A stretch of 64,000 nt of DNA from Lentinus brumalis (taxonomy: Eukaryota > Basidiomycota > Agaricomycetes > Polyporales > Polyporaceae). Positions 36,469 to 46,055 of the stretch are shown piece after piece. The notes below the pieces were generated by a model, which ran no database searches, was not told where the DNA came from, and saw only the letters and a list, made by a program, of their open reading frames with translations. The position numbers were made by a program, and so were the translations under genes. The stretch lies in the NCBI GenBank assembly GCA_001792895.1, contig MARA01000010.1:558001-622000 (forward strand), given 5' to 3'. Each line of letters starts with the position of its first letter. Position 1 is the stretch's first letter.

Positions 36469-38933
36469 TTGGGGTGTAGCGTATGAGTGACACAGGACTC
36501 GGACCGAGGCTTGTACTCAGTACTCGTTCCTGTGAATGCGATGAGAGCCGGAGGTAGGTGTCTCCAGTGAGCTTTGCATATAAGAATCATACAAGTATAC
36601 TGATGCGACCCCCAGCTAGGTGATTGCTTGAAGAACGAGTGACAAGATCACGGATGGCTTGACATCCACTGCACCCCATCTGAACGTGTCCGCATTGCGC
36701 AAGCCCACCTTTGCTAGAGAGGCGGCCGACTCGGAACTCCGTCCGTCTCGCCGGGAACTTCGAGTTGCGGTTGCGGGTCCTAGTACCGTGCCTCGCGCTG
36801 CCCGCCGTGTTGTGAGGGCCGCACGGGGCGCGCGTGAGTAAGCATGAGAAGGTGTGGGAGGAGGAAGGGGGATGCGTGCGATGCGGGAAGAGACCCTCAC
36901 GAGATCTGGATGGTCCAGATCCGTTGTCTCCAGGAAGTGCACCGTGTCTTGAGTGCGGTGCCCGAGCTATAGACGTAAGTACGCGTCAGCTGGTGGCAGC
37001 ACAGACTAGCACAGAGCGGGAAACCAGGGCTCACCTGGTACGTGTCCTGAATCGTTTGACAACAGCACTGAGTATGTACAATCACAAACGGGTTGCTGGA
37101 CATGAACTTCACTCCGAAAAGCGGGCCGTATGGAAAGGTTTAGCAGCTCCTACCAGTGATCAAAGCACTATGTACTAGTGCTCGCGGGTGCTCATACCAC
37201 GTTCACTCGATGGTAGAGAGCTCAAATCTGTCTCAATCATCTTCCATAATTCGGACATTGTCTGTACGTGGATGCCGTAAATCTGTGTCTCGTGCTTTCG
37301 CTTTAGTATCAGCTCACCGTGAGCGACTTCGCCAAGCCGAGTCGAACGCAAGAACGGGTCGCAAGACAGAAGACATGCAGGCGGAGTCTCTGCTTCAACT
37401 TACGGAAGAACTTGTTGCTTGCATACGCAATTGAGCAGCAGTTCATACGAGCCTCTCATCTCAAGCGCTTCCAATGACTGTACCTCCGAGTAGACCTAGT
37501 ACGCTCATGCGGCGCGCCCACAGGGGTACAAGACAGAGCATTGGTGTAGTGAGCTGGCAGTAGTGAGCTGGCAGTAGTATCTCGCAAACGGGATGTGCTA
37601 TGCACTCCATTCAACTTCGTGAGCGACGTACGCACCCCTAGGAACTTGCACAACAGCTTTTGTGGCCTTCGTATCCCTCGAACGATGTGCAAGTGAACCA
37701 TTGGCCTCGCCTGCATTATCTGGTTTTATTCGCATTGTTCGCGCGCGCGCGTCGTCGGAGTTCAACCGCAAGCATTTCGCAAACAGCTGTAGCCGACAGC
37801 ACGAAAGGACACACCTGATGATTCTTTCAAGTCGCCGTTCCCTTCACACTCCTCCTCCTCTTAAACGATCATCGTCAGCTGCGCTTGGGCTCGGTCGGGT
37901 CATCGTCAGCATGCAAGCTGCAGCCGTCACGAGTGCGCGAGGAGGACGAATTGGCGGCGGTGCGAAAGTGGAAGTCATATGTCAGGGTTGCATTTCCGGT
38001 GAAAGGAGCCGCGAGGGTCCAGAATGTGAAGATGTTCCCGAGGGGCCCTCCGCGTGAGCCGCTCCGTGTCCCGGCCCCCCCACACTCTGATTAGGAACAG
38101 CAGCGGATCTGGGCGGAGGAGGCGACTCCGGGGTCTCTGGCAGTCTGGGGTCGGTGCGGGGGGCGAGCGAGGAGACAGTGCGAGGAGGGGACGGGGGTTG
38201 CGGTTAGCCAGATAAGGGAGATATGCAGCGCATGTGAGCAGTTCGCAGAGGGGCCCACGCGACGGAGAAGAGTCGGGCAGCCCTTCGCAGCCTTGCCTCT
38301 GCCCACGACGACGAGCTGCCTGTGCCGGGCAGCGCTGCGACGGAAAGCTAGCCGTACGCAGCGCAGCCCCTCCCGCTCGGTGTCCCGCCAGGCGGACAGG
38401 ACCGGGTCCTCGCAGCTGGCTCCCGCGTGATTGCACGACCCCGCTTCCGTTTTCGGCACAGACTGTTGGATGCTTCGCCTGCTGTCCGCTATAAAGTCGC
38501 GCTCTCCAGGCTCCACCCCCTCGATCGTCCCTCGACCCCGCTTTGCCTCTCTACTCTCATCTCCCCGCACTCGTCCCGCGCGTCGCCCAGCCCGCATCGT
38601 GAGTCCTCCTCTCCCCATCGTCGTCCCCGACGCGCGCTCCGAGCACAGACGCGTACCCCGCACGATGCTATCGTTCCCCCCCATCCCATTACTTGCTTCG
38701 TCGGCATGCCCAGAGCTAGGTCCTCGGGCGGATGCTGCCATCCAATCCGATGCGAATGTATGCGCGTGTAGGCCACTCGACGCCGCAGGGGCTACGCGCA
38801 TGACCAGACCGTGCTCCGATCCGGGGTCCGTGGCTCGGCGCGTGTCATCGCGCGGCGCTGTCCTCCTATGTCGTTCCCCGCATTCCCTGCGGCCTTGTTG
38901 ACCTCCCTCTCTTCCTCGCAGCCTACTACCAAG
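36469..38933. other. 2.5-kb intergenic region upstream of PCK1
   Basis: No confident gene. Around 36660-37180 on the plus strand there are two frames with protein-like composition. One contains CVRCGKR and CLECGARA (CxxC pairs about 23 residues apart) but lacks a good start or splice model; it may be a small or decayed gene. A 14-bp unit TAGTGAGCTGGCAG is tandemly doubled at 37547-37574. The last 450 nt are the PCK1 promoter and leader. A donor-like GTGAGT near 38600 and a pyrimidine-rich CTTCCTCGCAG at about 38911-38921 suggest a 5' UTR intron of some 320 nt (inference). Confidence 0.5.
38490..38495 (+). promoter_or_regulatory. TATA box of PCK1
   Basis: TATAAA lies in GTCCGCTATAAAGTCGC, followed by a pyrimidine-rich leader. 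The distance of about 440 nt to the ATG is explained if the leader contains the proposed 5' UTR intron. Confidence 0.6.
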
Positions 38934-41075
38934 ATGGTCTACACACACGGAACGCCCTACGTGACCCCCCACATCCTCCACAAGCACTACGCACAGGCGC
39001 ACGATGCGGAGGTCTCAAATCGTAAGCCATCCACATCTCCTCTCCAACGGACGCGTTTATCGACCCCGACAGTCATTGGCCGTGACTTGGAGTACTTCTC
39101 CCAGGCCGGCTTCGACATGGACCGCATTCAGATCAAGCGCAATGCTCCTCCCGCCGTCCTCTACGAAGATGCCATCCGGAACGAGGGTGCAATCGTCTCC
39201 TCGTCCGGTGCCCTCATCAACTTTTCCGGGAAGAAGACCGGACGTAGCCCGAAGGACAAGCGTATTGTGTACGAGGAGACGTCCAAGGATGAGATCTGGT
39301 GGGGCTCCGTGAACATCAAGATGGACGAGCGTAAGTTCCACTCGATCTCTACTCAGGAGAGCTCAGCCCTAACTTCGGCATGAATAGACACCTTCGAGAT
39401 CAACCGTGAACGCGCAATCGACTACCTGAACACGCGTGACAACGTCTATGTCTTTGACGGCTTCGCAGGCGTGAGTGCTCAGCCTTTCCCGAGCTTCGAT
39501 ACAACTTTTGACCTCGGTCCTTGTTCGCCAGTGGGACCCGAAGTACCGCATCAAGGTGCGAGTAATCTGCGCCCGTGCTTATCACGCCCTGTTCATGGTG
39601 AGTGCTATCTTCGCCCTCCGATTTCCCCCGACCATGGTAGTTTGTCTGCCATATCGGGGACGTTCGTTAGGCGGACCTCCGTCGCAGAAATATCGCTTAC
39701 CACGGCTCCGCCTAGAACAACATGCTCATCCGCCCAACGGAAGAAGAGCTCCAGAACTTCGGCGAGCCCGATTTCATCATCTACAACGCGGGTCAATTCC
39801 CGGCGAACCGCTTCACCAAGGGCATGTCCTCCACCACATCGGTCGAGATCAACTTCAAGCGGATGGAGATGGTCATCCTCGGTACCGAGTACGCCGGAGA
39901 GATGAAGAAGGGTGTCTTCTCAGTGATGGTAGGGTCCCTTCCTTTCGCCGCCGTCACCGCGCCAGGTCGCTGATCTCCCGCATATAGCACTACCTCCAGC
40001 CCGTGAAGTTCGGCCAGCTCTCCCTGCACTCGTCAGCGAACGTCGGCGAGACGGGCGATGTCACCCTCTTCTTCGGTCTCTCCGGCACGGGCAAGACGAC
40101 CCTCTCCGCAGACCCCCGACGCAAGCTCATTGGTGATGACGAGCACGTCTGGTCCGATGATGGCGTCTTCAACATCGAGGGTGGCTGCTACGCCAAGTGC
40201 ATCAACCTCAGCGCGGAGAAGGAGCCCGAGATTTTCAGCGCCATCCGGTTCGGGGCCGTTCTCGAGAATGTCGTGTACAACCCCATCACGCGCGTACCGG
40301 ACTACGACGACGCCAGCATCACGGAGAACACCCGCTGCGCGTATCCGATCGAGTTCATTCCCAACGCCCAGATTCCCTGCTTCGTCCAGTCCCAGCCGAA
40401 GAACATCATCATGCTCACCTGCGACGCGTTCGGTGTCCTTCCCCCGGTTGCGAAGCTCACCCCTGAGCAAGCCTCCTATCATTTCTTGGCCGGTTACACT
40501 TCGTGAGTTCAACTCTTGCATTCACTGAGCTATCCTGACGTCTCCAACAGCAAGACGCCCGGGACTGAGGACGGCGTGCTCGAGCCCATCCCGACGTTCT
40601 CGACGTGCTACAGCGCACCCTTCATCGTGCTCCACGTAAGTCATCGCCGTTCTTCTCCCGATCCTCTGAGACTGAACCGACACCCCACCAGCCCGGCCGC
40701 TACGCGGAGATGCTCGCGGAGCGCATGGCGAAGAACAACGTCGACTGCTGGCTGATCAACACCGGCTGGACGGGCGGCAAGTTCGGGTCGGGCAAGCGGT
40801 GCCCGCTCAAGTACACGCGGCGGATCGTGGACGCGGTGCACTCGGGCGAGCTCGCAAAGGCCGAGTACGAGACGTTCGGGGTGTTCAACCTGCAGATCCC
40901 GACGGGCCTCGAGGGCGTGCCGCGCGAGCTGCTGAACCCGCGGCTCGCGTGGGCGAACAAGGAGGCGTTCGAGCGCGAGGTGCGCAAGCTCGCGGGCATG
41001 TTCCAGAAGGCGTTTGCGCTGTACGAGAGCGACGTCGACGAGAAGGTGCGCTTGGCGGGCCCGCAGGTCGCGTAG
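38934..41075 (+). CDS. PCK1: phosphoenolpyruvate carboxykinase (ATP)
   Basis: Converts oxaloacetate and ATP to phosphoenolpyruvate, the committing step of gluconeogenesis; cytosolic. The start [20 protein letters not shown] follows a likely leader splice site. Hallmarks: [20 protein letters not shown] and [13 protein letters not shown], then [20 protein letters not shown], the kinase-1a P-loop [16 protein letters not shown], the kinase-2 metal site [20 protein letters not shown], and [18 protein letters not shown] near the C-terminus. About seven short introns are seen; the longer C-terminal exons are uninterrupted. Length is about 545 residues, standard for the ATP-dependent fungal/bacterial class and unlike the GTP-dependent animal enzyme. 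The gene sits between F-box paralogues 2 and 3. It is probably repressed by glucose, as in other fungi (established for the family; not shown here). Confidence 0.97.
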
Positions 41076-41079
41076 GCGG

Positions 41080-41104
41080 GTGTGTGTGTGTGTGTGTGTG
41101 TGTG
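41080..41104 (+). repeat. (GT)12 microsatellite just after the PCK1 stop
   Basis: Twelve and a half uninterrupted GT units begin 5 nt after the TAG codon, inside the 3' untranslated region. Confidence 0.97.
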
Positions 41105-41533
41105 CGTTCTTGGGTTTTTGGAGGGGGTGCCAGGTCAGGGGATCTATACCGACATCGCTATTGCGGCAGGGTGGGGCATTGAGAACTTTACAGCGTTTTA
41201 GTTGACGGGTCGGGATTGGTTCGAGAGACAAAACGGCGTCCTGATGTGTAACTGTAGATGTATTCACTTCTTTTTCATCCTCATTTTTGGATCCGCGATA
41301 GGATGGGCTGACGCCCTGGCACTCCCTGTCGACGTAGGTAGCGCCCTTGAATACGTTCAGGCGGTTGGTAGATGCGTCCTGATATGGTAGTGCACTTCAC
41401 CGACGTCGATGAACGGATGGATCTCTTCGCTGACCTCTCTTCGAGGTCCGAGCCTTGACCTGACCGGTGAGCGATCCTGACAGAGTCGTACAGCAGCGTC
41501 GCACTCGCTGAATGTACGCATCACAGCCATCCC
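41105..41533. other. intergenic between PCK1 and F-box-like gene 3
   Basis: 3' untranslated region of PCK1 and upstream region of the next gene; nothing else recognised. Confidence 0.6.
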
Positions 41534-43259
41534 ATGCAGAGCCCGCAACTCCCGATAGAGCTCTGCGAACGCATCATCGACTGCAGCAGGCACACCGTCC
41601 GCTTCGGCGACCCCGCCGTCGACTACGCGACCCTCCGCGCGTGCGCCCTCGTCTGCAGCGCGTGGCTCCCGCGGGCGCGGCACAACCTGTTCCTCAGCGT
41701 CGCTGTGAAGAGCACGCGGAGCCTAAGGGACCTCGCGGCGGGCGCGGCGGGGTGTGCGTGGATCAGGCCAAGGGAGCTGCAGCTTACGCTGCCTCTGAGG
41801 CTCTCACGCGCACGGCCGAATTCGAAGGTCGCGCGATCTGGCTCGGGGTCTTCTGGCTCGGACGAGAGGCCTAGGGACCCGGACGTCTCGGAGGTCCCAG
41901 CTCAGCACGTACACGACGACGACGCGAACATCGACGACGCGAACATCTCGCTCGTCCACCCCGCGGTCGCGCCCGCCCTGCACGCCGTGTCGACGCTGAC
42001 CCTCGTGCGCTCCGAGTGGCTCTTCCCGCCGCGGTACATCGCGCTGTTCGGTGCGCAGCTCCGGGAGAGCCTGCGCGAGCTGCGCCTGCACAGCGTGTTC
42101 TTCGTCACCGGGCGGGATGTCGTGCAGCTGCTGTGGAGCTTCCCCGGCTTGCGCGTGCTGGACTGTTTCCGCGCGATCGTGAAGTTTGGGGATGTTGCGA
42201 CCGCTCGACTGCCGCCGCGGCCGGGAGGTGTGCCAGTGCCGTGTTCAAGGCTGGACTCGTTGAAGGTGGGCCGCGTTCGTGTTCGGATGAGCTGAACTGG
42301 GCTGAGAAGTTGAGCAGGTAGACAGCTGCTCATCCGCAAGCACACTCATCCTCAAAGCCGCCACGGTGAACCCCGCAAACCTCGCCCACGTCCACATACG
42401 CAGCAGCTTCGCGCGGTGGCGGCCTCGTATGTCTCCTCTCTTCTCTGCCTTCCGTATGCTCTGTGATACTCACCACTCGCTCCCCCAGAGGACTACGCCC
42501 CGCTGTCGACGCTGGTGCATCTCGAGTCGCTCGCGCTCGTCTTCGCGTCGCCCACGGCGTTCTCGCCCCTCCCCGACGACATGGACCTGATCGACCTCTA
42601 CCAGGACGCGACGCGCCGCGTCCTCGCCGCCCTGCCAGTGCCCACCGCTCTCGCCTCGAAGGCGCAGGGCACTAGCACCAGCACGCTCCCCGGGCCGCTG
42701 AAGAGTCTCTCCTTCACGTACGAGCCTGGCTACGGCACGCGCGGCGAGCTCAGAGGCGTAGTGCCGTGGCCCGCCCCGCCGCTGGCTCCCTCCAGCAACT
42801 GCAACTGCAGCCTGAGGAGGAGTGGCCGGCTGCGCCGCCAGAAGCGCGGACGTGGACGTACGCGCGCAGCGCCAGCGATGCCCTGGCCGCGCTCCTCGCA
42901 GCGGGGTTCGAAGACGTGCTTTGTGAGCGGGACGGGCTGAGGGCGGCGTTCGGCGGCCTCGAGCTGCTCACGCTGCGGCTCTGGGACCCGTACTGCGTGG
43001 ACGACCCGTGGTACGACCGGCAGGTGCAGCGGGGCGTGCCGACGTTGTATGCGTTCCGGGAGGTGGAGCTCCGGATGGACGTGAGGCGCGAGCCGTGTAG
43101 GTGTTTCGGTTCGTGCGTACCGCGCTGTCGTATCGTTGACTGACTGAGTCCTGGGTGCTCGCAGGGGACCACACCGATTCGCTTTGGGACCCGGAAGACT
43201 CCGCGCTCAGCCCGCTGAAACTTGGTCGGCGCGGTTCTCAAACGGACTCTGATGCATAG
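41534..43259 (+). CDS. F-box-like protein, paralogue 3
   Basis: Start MQSPQLPIELCERIIDCSR, then ATLRACALVCSAWLPRARHN, the same F-box-like opening as the two genes upstream of PCK1. Later shared blocks: STLTLVRSEWLFPPRYIALF, VVQLLWSFPGLRVLDCF, LESLALVFASPTAFSPLPDD, SLSFTYEPGYGTRGELRG and LLTLRLWDPYCVDDPWYDRQ. An inserted Ser/Asp-rich loop around residue 100 (including the repeat DDANIDDANI) is unique to this copy. Introns lie at about 42266-42339, 42429-42488 and 43097-43165. The last exon gives WDHTDSLWDPEDS and ends at TAG 43257-43259. Its substrate and partners are unknown. Confidence 0.8.
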
Positions 43260-44433
43260 AGCATCAATAATTATACTGGTCACTCCCTTGTCAGGCCGGT
43301 TCGGGACGTTGTCGCAGTGCGACCACGTGCTTGAAGTGCAACAGCTGAGCGGGCTTACCCTCAGTCTCAGCAGTGATCGCCCCCATCGTGCTTCCTAGCT
43401 CCCATTGGCATTAGGAGGACACAGACACCCACCAGTTCCCAACCCCCACCAAGTCTCATCCACCCGATATCAACGTCAACCTTCGGGTATCGCTCCAGCA
43501 GCGCCATGTCCCCTTCACCAAATTAACGTTCCTCCCCCGGTCCTTCGTTGTCGACAATAGGAACGACCACTTCATCCGTCTTGCCTGCTCGGCCGGGAAA
43601 GGAGTCAATCGTCTTGCACATGGCCCGCGCGCTGACCGCCCCCTTCACCTCATACGTATCATCCCTTGGACAACGCAGAGACTTTATATACGACAACTGC
43701 AGCTCAAGCATTCGAGCACGGTTGTTTGAACGTCTGTAGACTGCCGCATCGTGAACGTCGGGATCTCAACGTCCTAGCGGCTTATCTGAAGCTATTCTGT
43801 TGCCTTCTCATGCTACTCGATGCGAGCCTTGTCGTTGGCGAGTCGGGATGTAGCAGACGAAATGAATTGAACAAGGAGAGTTACGATAACCCGTGTCCAC
43901 GGGTATCCAGACACATACGATGCTCAGATGAGTCCGGAGAGCCTTATACGCATATGTGCGTCGCGTTTGTCTAGGCCGGGAATATAGACCTTGACAGACA
44001 GGAGGCCACTCGATGCACATCGGGAAGAAGAATCAAGCAATATCATTGTGATACAACGCCGAAGCGTAGAGGACACACTCACCCACAACGCAATGTGGGG
44101 ATCCGAGATGACATGGGAGACGGAAAGGGGACGTAGTACACTGGGGGGACGGGGGAACTCCTAAAAGTACAGGCCGCAAGGGAGACGCATCGAGACGAGA
44201 CGGCCGGGACGGAGAGGAGAGGACGAGTGCTACTGGGAAAGGACAGCGGGATGTAAGGAGTGTTGCGGATGAGTGAGTCGAGCAAGAAACGGGACATAAA
44301 TAGAACGAGATATGGCATCACGGAGGACGCCTCGAGAGTAAAGCATGCGGAGAAAGAGGGCGCCGGCTGCTGCCTGCTCGTAAGACACAGCAGTAGAGAG
44401 TATGGGCGACAGGGAGACATACCGTTGGGGCAT
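43260..44433. other. convergent intergenic region, no supported gene
   Basis: Lies between the ends of F-box-like gene 3 (plus) and the RRM gene (minus). Only short frames without recognisable content are present; the right end is probably the 3' untranslated region of the RRM gene. Confidence 0.6.
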
Positions 44434-45355
44434 CTAGTAACCACCACTCTGCTGGCCGTAGCCTCCGCCGTAGCCGCCCTGCTGGCCGCCGTAGCCTCCG
44501 CCGCCGTAGCCACCGGACTGGAAGCCCTGCTGGCCGCCACCGTAGCCACCTACAGACAATCGTCAGCATCTACCTTCGAGACCAAGCTGGCCAAACGAAC
44601 CTTGGCCACCACCGTAGCCTCCACCACCGTAGCCGCCCTGGCCTGAAGATACCGGATTCGGTCAACTATACATCCATCAGGAACCATCGAAGTGCACTCA
44701 CCACCACCGTAGCCGCCGCCACCGGAGTAACCTCCTCCGCCGTAGCCTGATCATAATGAAATCGAGATCAACGAACGGTTCTCAACGCCGAAGGGCGAAT
44801 ATGAGTCTGACCTCCACCGCCTCCGCCACCGCTGCCACGAGCGTTGGCAAGGTTAACCTTGATGCGACGGCCATCGAGCTCTTGCTCGTTGAGGCTGGCG
44901 ATGGCGGCCTGAGCCTCCAAGTCGGTGCCGAAGGTGACGAACCCGAAGCCGCGGGAGCGGCCGGTGTCGCGGTCGCGCATCACGATCGACTGCAAAGACA
45001 TTCGCGGAGATGATCAGCACGACGCGGTCTTCGTAAACGAGACCTCATGGTGATTGCAACACAGCCACGAGACTCGTATGTGCAGAAGTTTGCGTACGTC
45101 GACGACATTTCCGTAGGAACCAAACGCCTGTAATTGCGAGCGAGCGCAGACATCAGACACGGGGCACATAAGCAAAACACGCGACGCGCAGACTGACATT
45201 GCGGAGGGTATCATCCGTAGTGTTCCAGCTCAAGTTGCTATACGCGGGAACACAAGAGCGCATCAGTCGTTCGGTCTTGGGAAGCGGGGCTACACGAGGC
45301 TGCCGCGTGTGAGGTTCAACGAAACTGACCCGACATAGACTTTTGCGGACGTCAT
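44434..45355 (-). CDS. glycine-rich RNA-binding protein with one N-terminal RRM
   Basis: The start MTSAKVYVGNLSWNTTDDTLRN contains RNP2 (VYVGNLSW). RNP1 is GFGFVTF in RDTGRSRGFGFVTFGTD, and the RRM ends at GRRIKVNLANARG. The tail is glycine-rich with GYGGG and GGYGGQQGG repeats, ending GYGQQSGGY at 44434. This architecture is that of the cold-inducible/GRP class, which act as RNA chaperones or splicing regulators (family knowledge). Six introns are present. The tail is split into exons of 45 nt (44702-44746) and 42 nt (44601-44642) whose lengths are multiples of three, so each could be skipped without changing frame. The RRM exons are also small, and the first ends in the middle of RNP2 after VYVG. 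Confidence 0.93.
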
Positions 45356-46055
45356 GATGAGATATTGAGAGCGATACTGCTACAGTTACAGCGGGACCTT
45401 GATTCTGAACCGACGAAACCGCAATCGAACGGGAACCGGGACGGAGACAGGCAAAGCAGGAGCGGGGCAGGAGCGGGTTGGCCCACCCCGAGGCCCCTCT
45501 CGCCTTATATCCTCCCCCGCCGCCTTTCAAACTCCGTAACTCAATTTGTGCGGCATCTCGCCACCGGTCTAGGCCCTCCCCAGCCAATCAGCGCCCCGCA
45601 CGTGAGGCTCGGCGCATTTCAGAACGCCCATTCGGGAAATGCGCGGGCCACATCTGCCACCCACAGTCTTGGAAGGTTGCTCAGGAAGACACCCCGGCGC
45701 CACACAAGACACACCCAGGCACACAAGCAGTCAAGTCAATGTATTGTCAATGTCAATTGCTAGCGAAAACAACGAGCTGGATAGCCGAGAGTCCGAGACA
45801 ACAAACAAATGTAATGCAGAGGAGACGGTGGAGACGGTGAGGTATGTGGCCGGGGCAAGCGTCAATTACTACAGTATCGCCGCGCGGAGTCGTATCATGT
45901 CGTGAATCTGGATCGTAAACAAAAATTATGTGGGAAGTGGTGGGAGTCTGCAGAGAGGAGATGGCATGTGGTGGGCGGGGGAATAACGGCATAGTCATGT
46001 GCAGAGCGCAGAAGAAACGAACCAGCCCGTGCGGGCATCCAACGGGGATCCTAAC
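45356..46055. other. intergenic upstream of the RRM gene
   Basis: Contains the RRM gene promoter (TATA at 45503-45510 on the minus strand) and the 3' flank of the ABC transporter. No gene seen. Confidence 0.6.
45503..45510 (-). promoter_or_regulatory. TATA box of the glycine-rich RNA-binding gene
   Basis: The minus strand reads ATATAAGG, about 150 nt upstream of the start codon at 45355. Confidence 0.6.

Noticed and set aside
40033..40521. 162-codon frame antisense to PCK1
   Set aside because: Mirror of a strongly conserved coding exon; typical of high third-position GC.
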